DNA from: Halichoerus grypus
Lineage: Eukaryota; Chordata; Mammalia; Carnivora; Phocidae
Direction of reading: 5' to 3'
DNA: 64,000 bases
Assembly: GCF_964656455.1 (NCBI RefSeq)
Contig: NC_135726.1
Location: forward strand, 34,377,930 to 34,441,929
Position 1 is the first letter of the stretch; each line of letters opens with the position of its first letter. This document shows positions 63,939 through 64,000 of this stretch, piece by piece. A program made the position numbers and the translations under genes. The notes beneath the pieces are model-generated. The model searched no databases. It was not told the origin of the DNA and worked only from the letters and a program-made list of their open reading frames with translations.

Positions 63939-64000
63939 TTGGTCCAGTGTGTCATTTAAAGTCTTTATTTCCTTGTTGATCTTTTGCTTAGATGATCTGT

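Larger units (their letters stand above)
60190..64000 (-). mobile_element. Young L1, antisense, 3' 3.8 kb, continues past the window
   Basis: The left end is the reversed A-tail ('tttttaaaaattttttatta') and the two-part 3' UTR (60200-60660), with the linker at 60450-60470. ORF2 follows on the minus strand from about 60700 to beyond 64000: C-terminal region, reverse transcriptase (FADD at 62362-62373), and the end of the endonuclease domain (SDH at 63771-63779). ORF1 and the 5' UTR would lie to the right, outside. At least three frame breaks disable ORF2. Only the left flank is visible, so no target duplication can be checked. Confidence 0.97.

Noticed and set aside
1..64000. An operon, phage, plasmid, defence system or other compact gene cluster
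   Set aside because: The whole window has mammalian repeat content with no dense coding; no prokaryotic-type gene structure is present.

Overview
This window is ordinary nuclear DNA of a carnivoran mammal, and I found no host protein-coding gene in it. The evidence is ten tRNA-derived Can-SINEs, several young L1 copies with a carnivore-type 3' end, and a background of old mammal-wide repeats (MIR, L2, MaLR, MER5-type hAT). All Can-SINEs are of the kind with a CT-rich body and an (AAATA)n/AATCTTT tail. None is the SINEC_Cf type typical of dogs or the felid type, so I infer a non-canid caniform such as a bear, seal, mustelid or relative. No ORF outside L1 is long or looks like a conserved protein, and I see no CpG island, tRNA, rRNA or snoRNA gene. 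The window is intergenic or deep intronic.

Layout. 1-12.7 kb: mostly unassigned sequence with Can-SINEs at 2.3, 6.1 and 6.5 kb, an old L1 3' end at 6-6.5 kb, and a repeat-rich block at 7.5-9.9 kb holding two pairs of local paralogous segments. 12.7-24.9 kb: three 5'-truncated young L1 tails (12.75, 17.43, 24.03 kb), two older L1 tails, three Can-SINEs, a candidate solo LTR at 18.9-19.4 kb and a TGGA-type microsatellite. 25-34 kb: L2, MIR and old LTR-like remnants, an old hAT transposon at 29.8-30.9 kb carrying a Can-SINE and a 5'-inverted L1, and a long L1ME-type tail at 32.5-33.6 kb. 34-42 kb: a possible mRNA retrocopy tail, a recent Can-SINE, a 36-bp minisatellite, and a 1.65-kb L1 with a twin-priming inversion inserted into a MIR. 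42-52 kb: MIR, L2 and a MaLR LTR, then a young L1 tail at 51.1 kb. 52-60 kb: a 380-nt uninterrupted purine tract, unassigned single-copy-looking DNA, and a very young L1 tail with a 19-bp perfect target duplication at 57.25 kb. 60.2 kb to the end: the 3' 3.8 kb of an antisense L1 with a damaged ORF2, running off the window.

There is no gene system here whose parts work together. What can be read is an insertion history: old MIR, L2, hAT and MaLR copies were cut by older L1s, then by Can-SINEs and young L1s, many with readable target-site duplications. I do not see an undescribed biological system. The most useful observations are the L1 inversion structures, the shared L1 truncation point, a 135-bp segment that may be an unnamed mobile unit, the long purine tract and the 36-bp minisatellite. 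Repeat family names come from recalled consensus patterns, not a database search, and boundaries without a target duplication are approximate to tens of bases.
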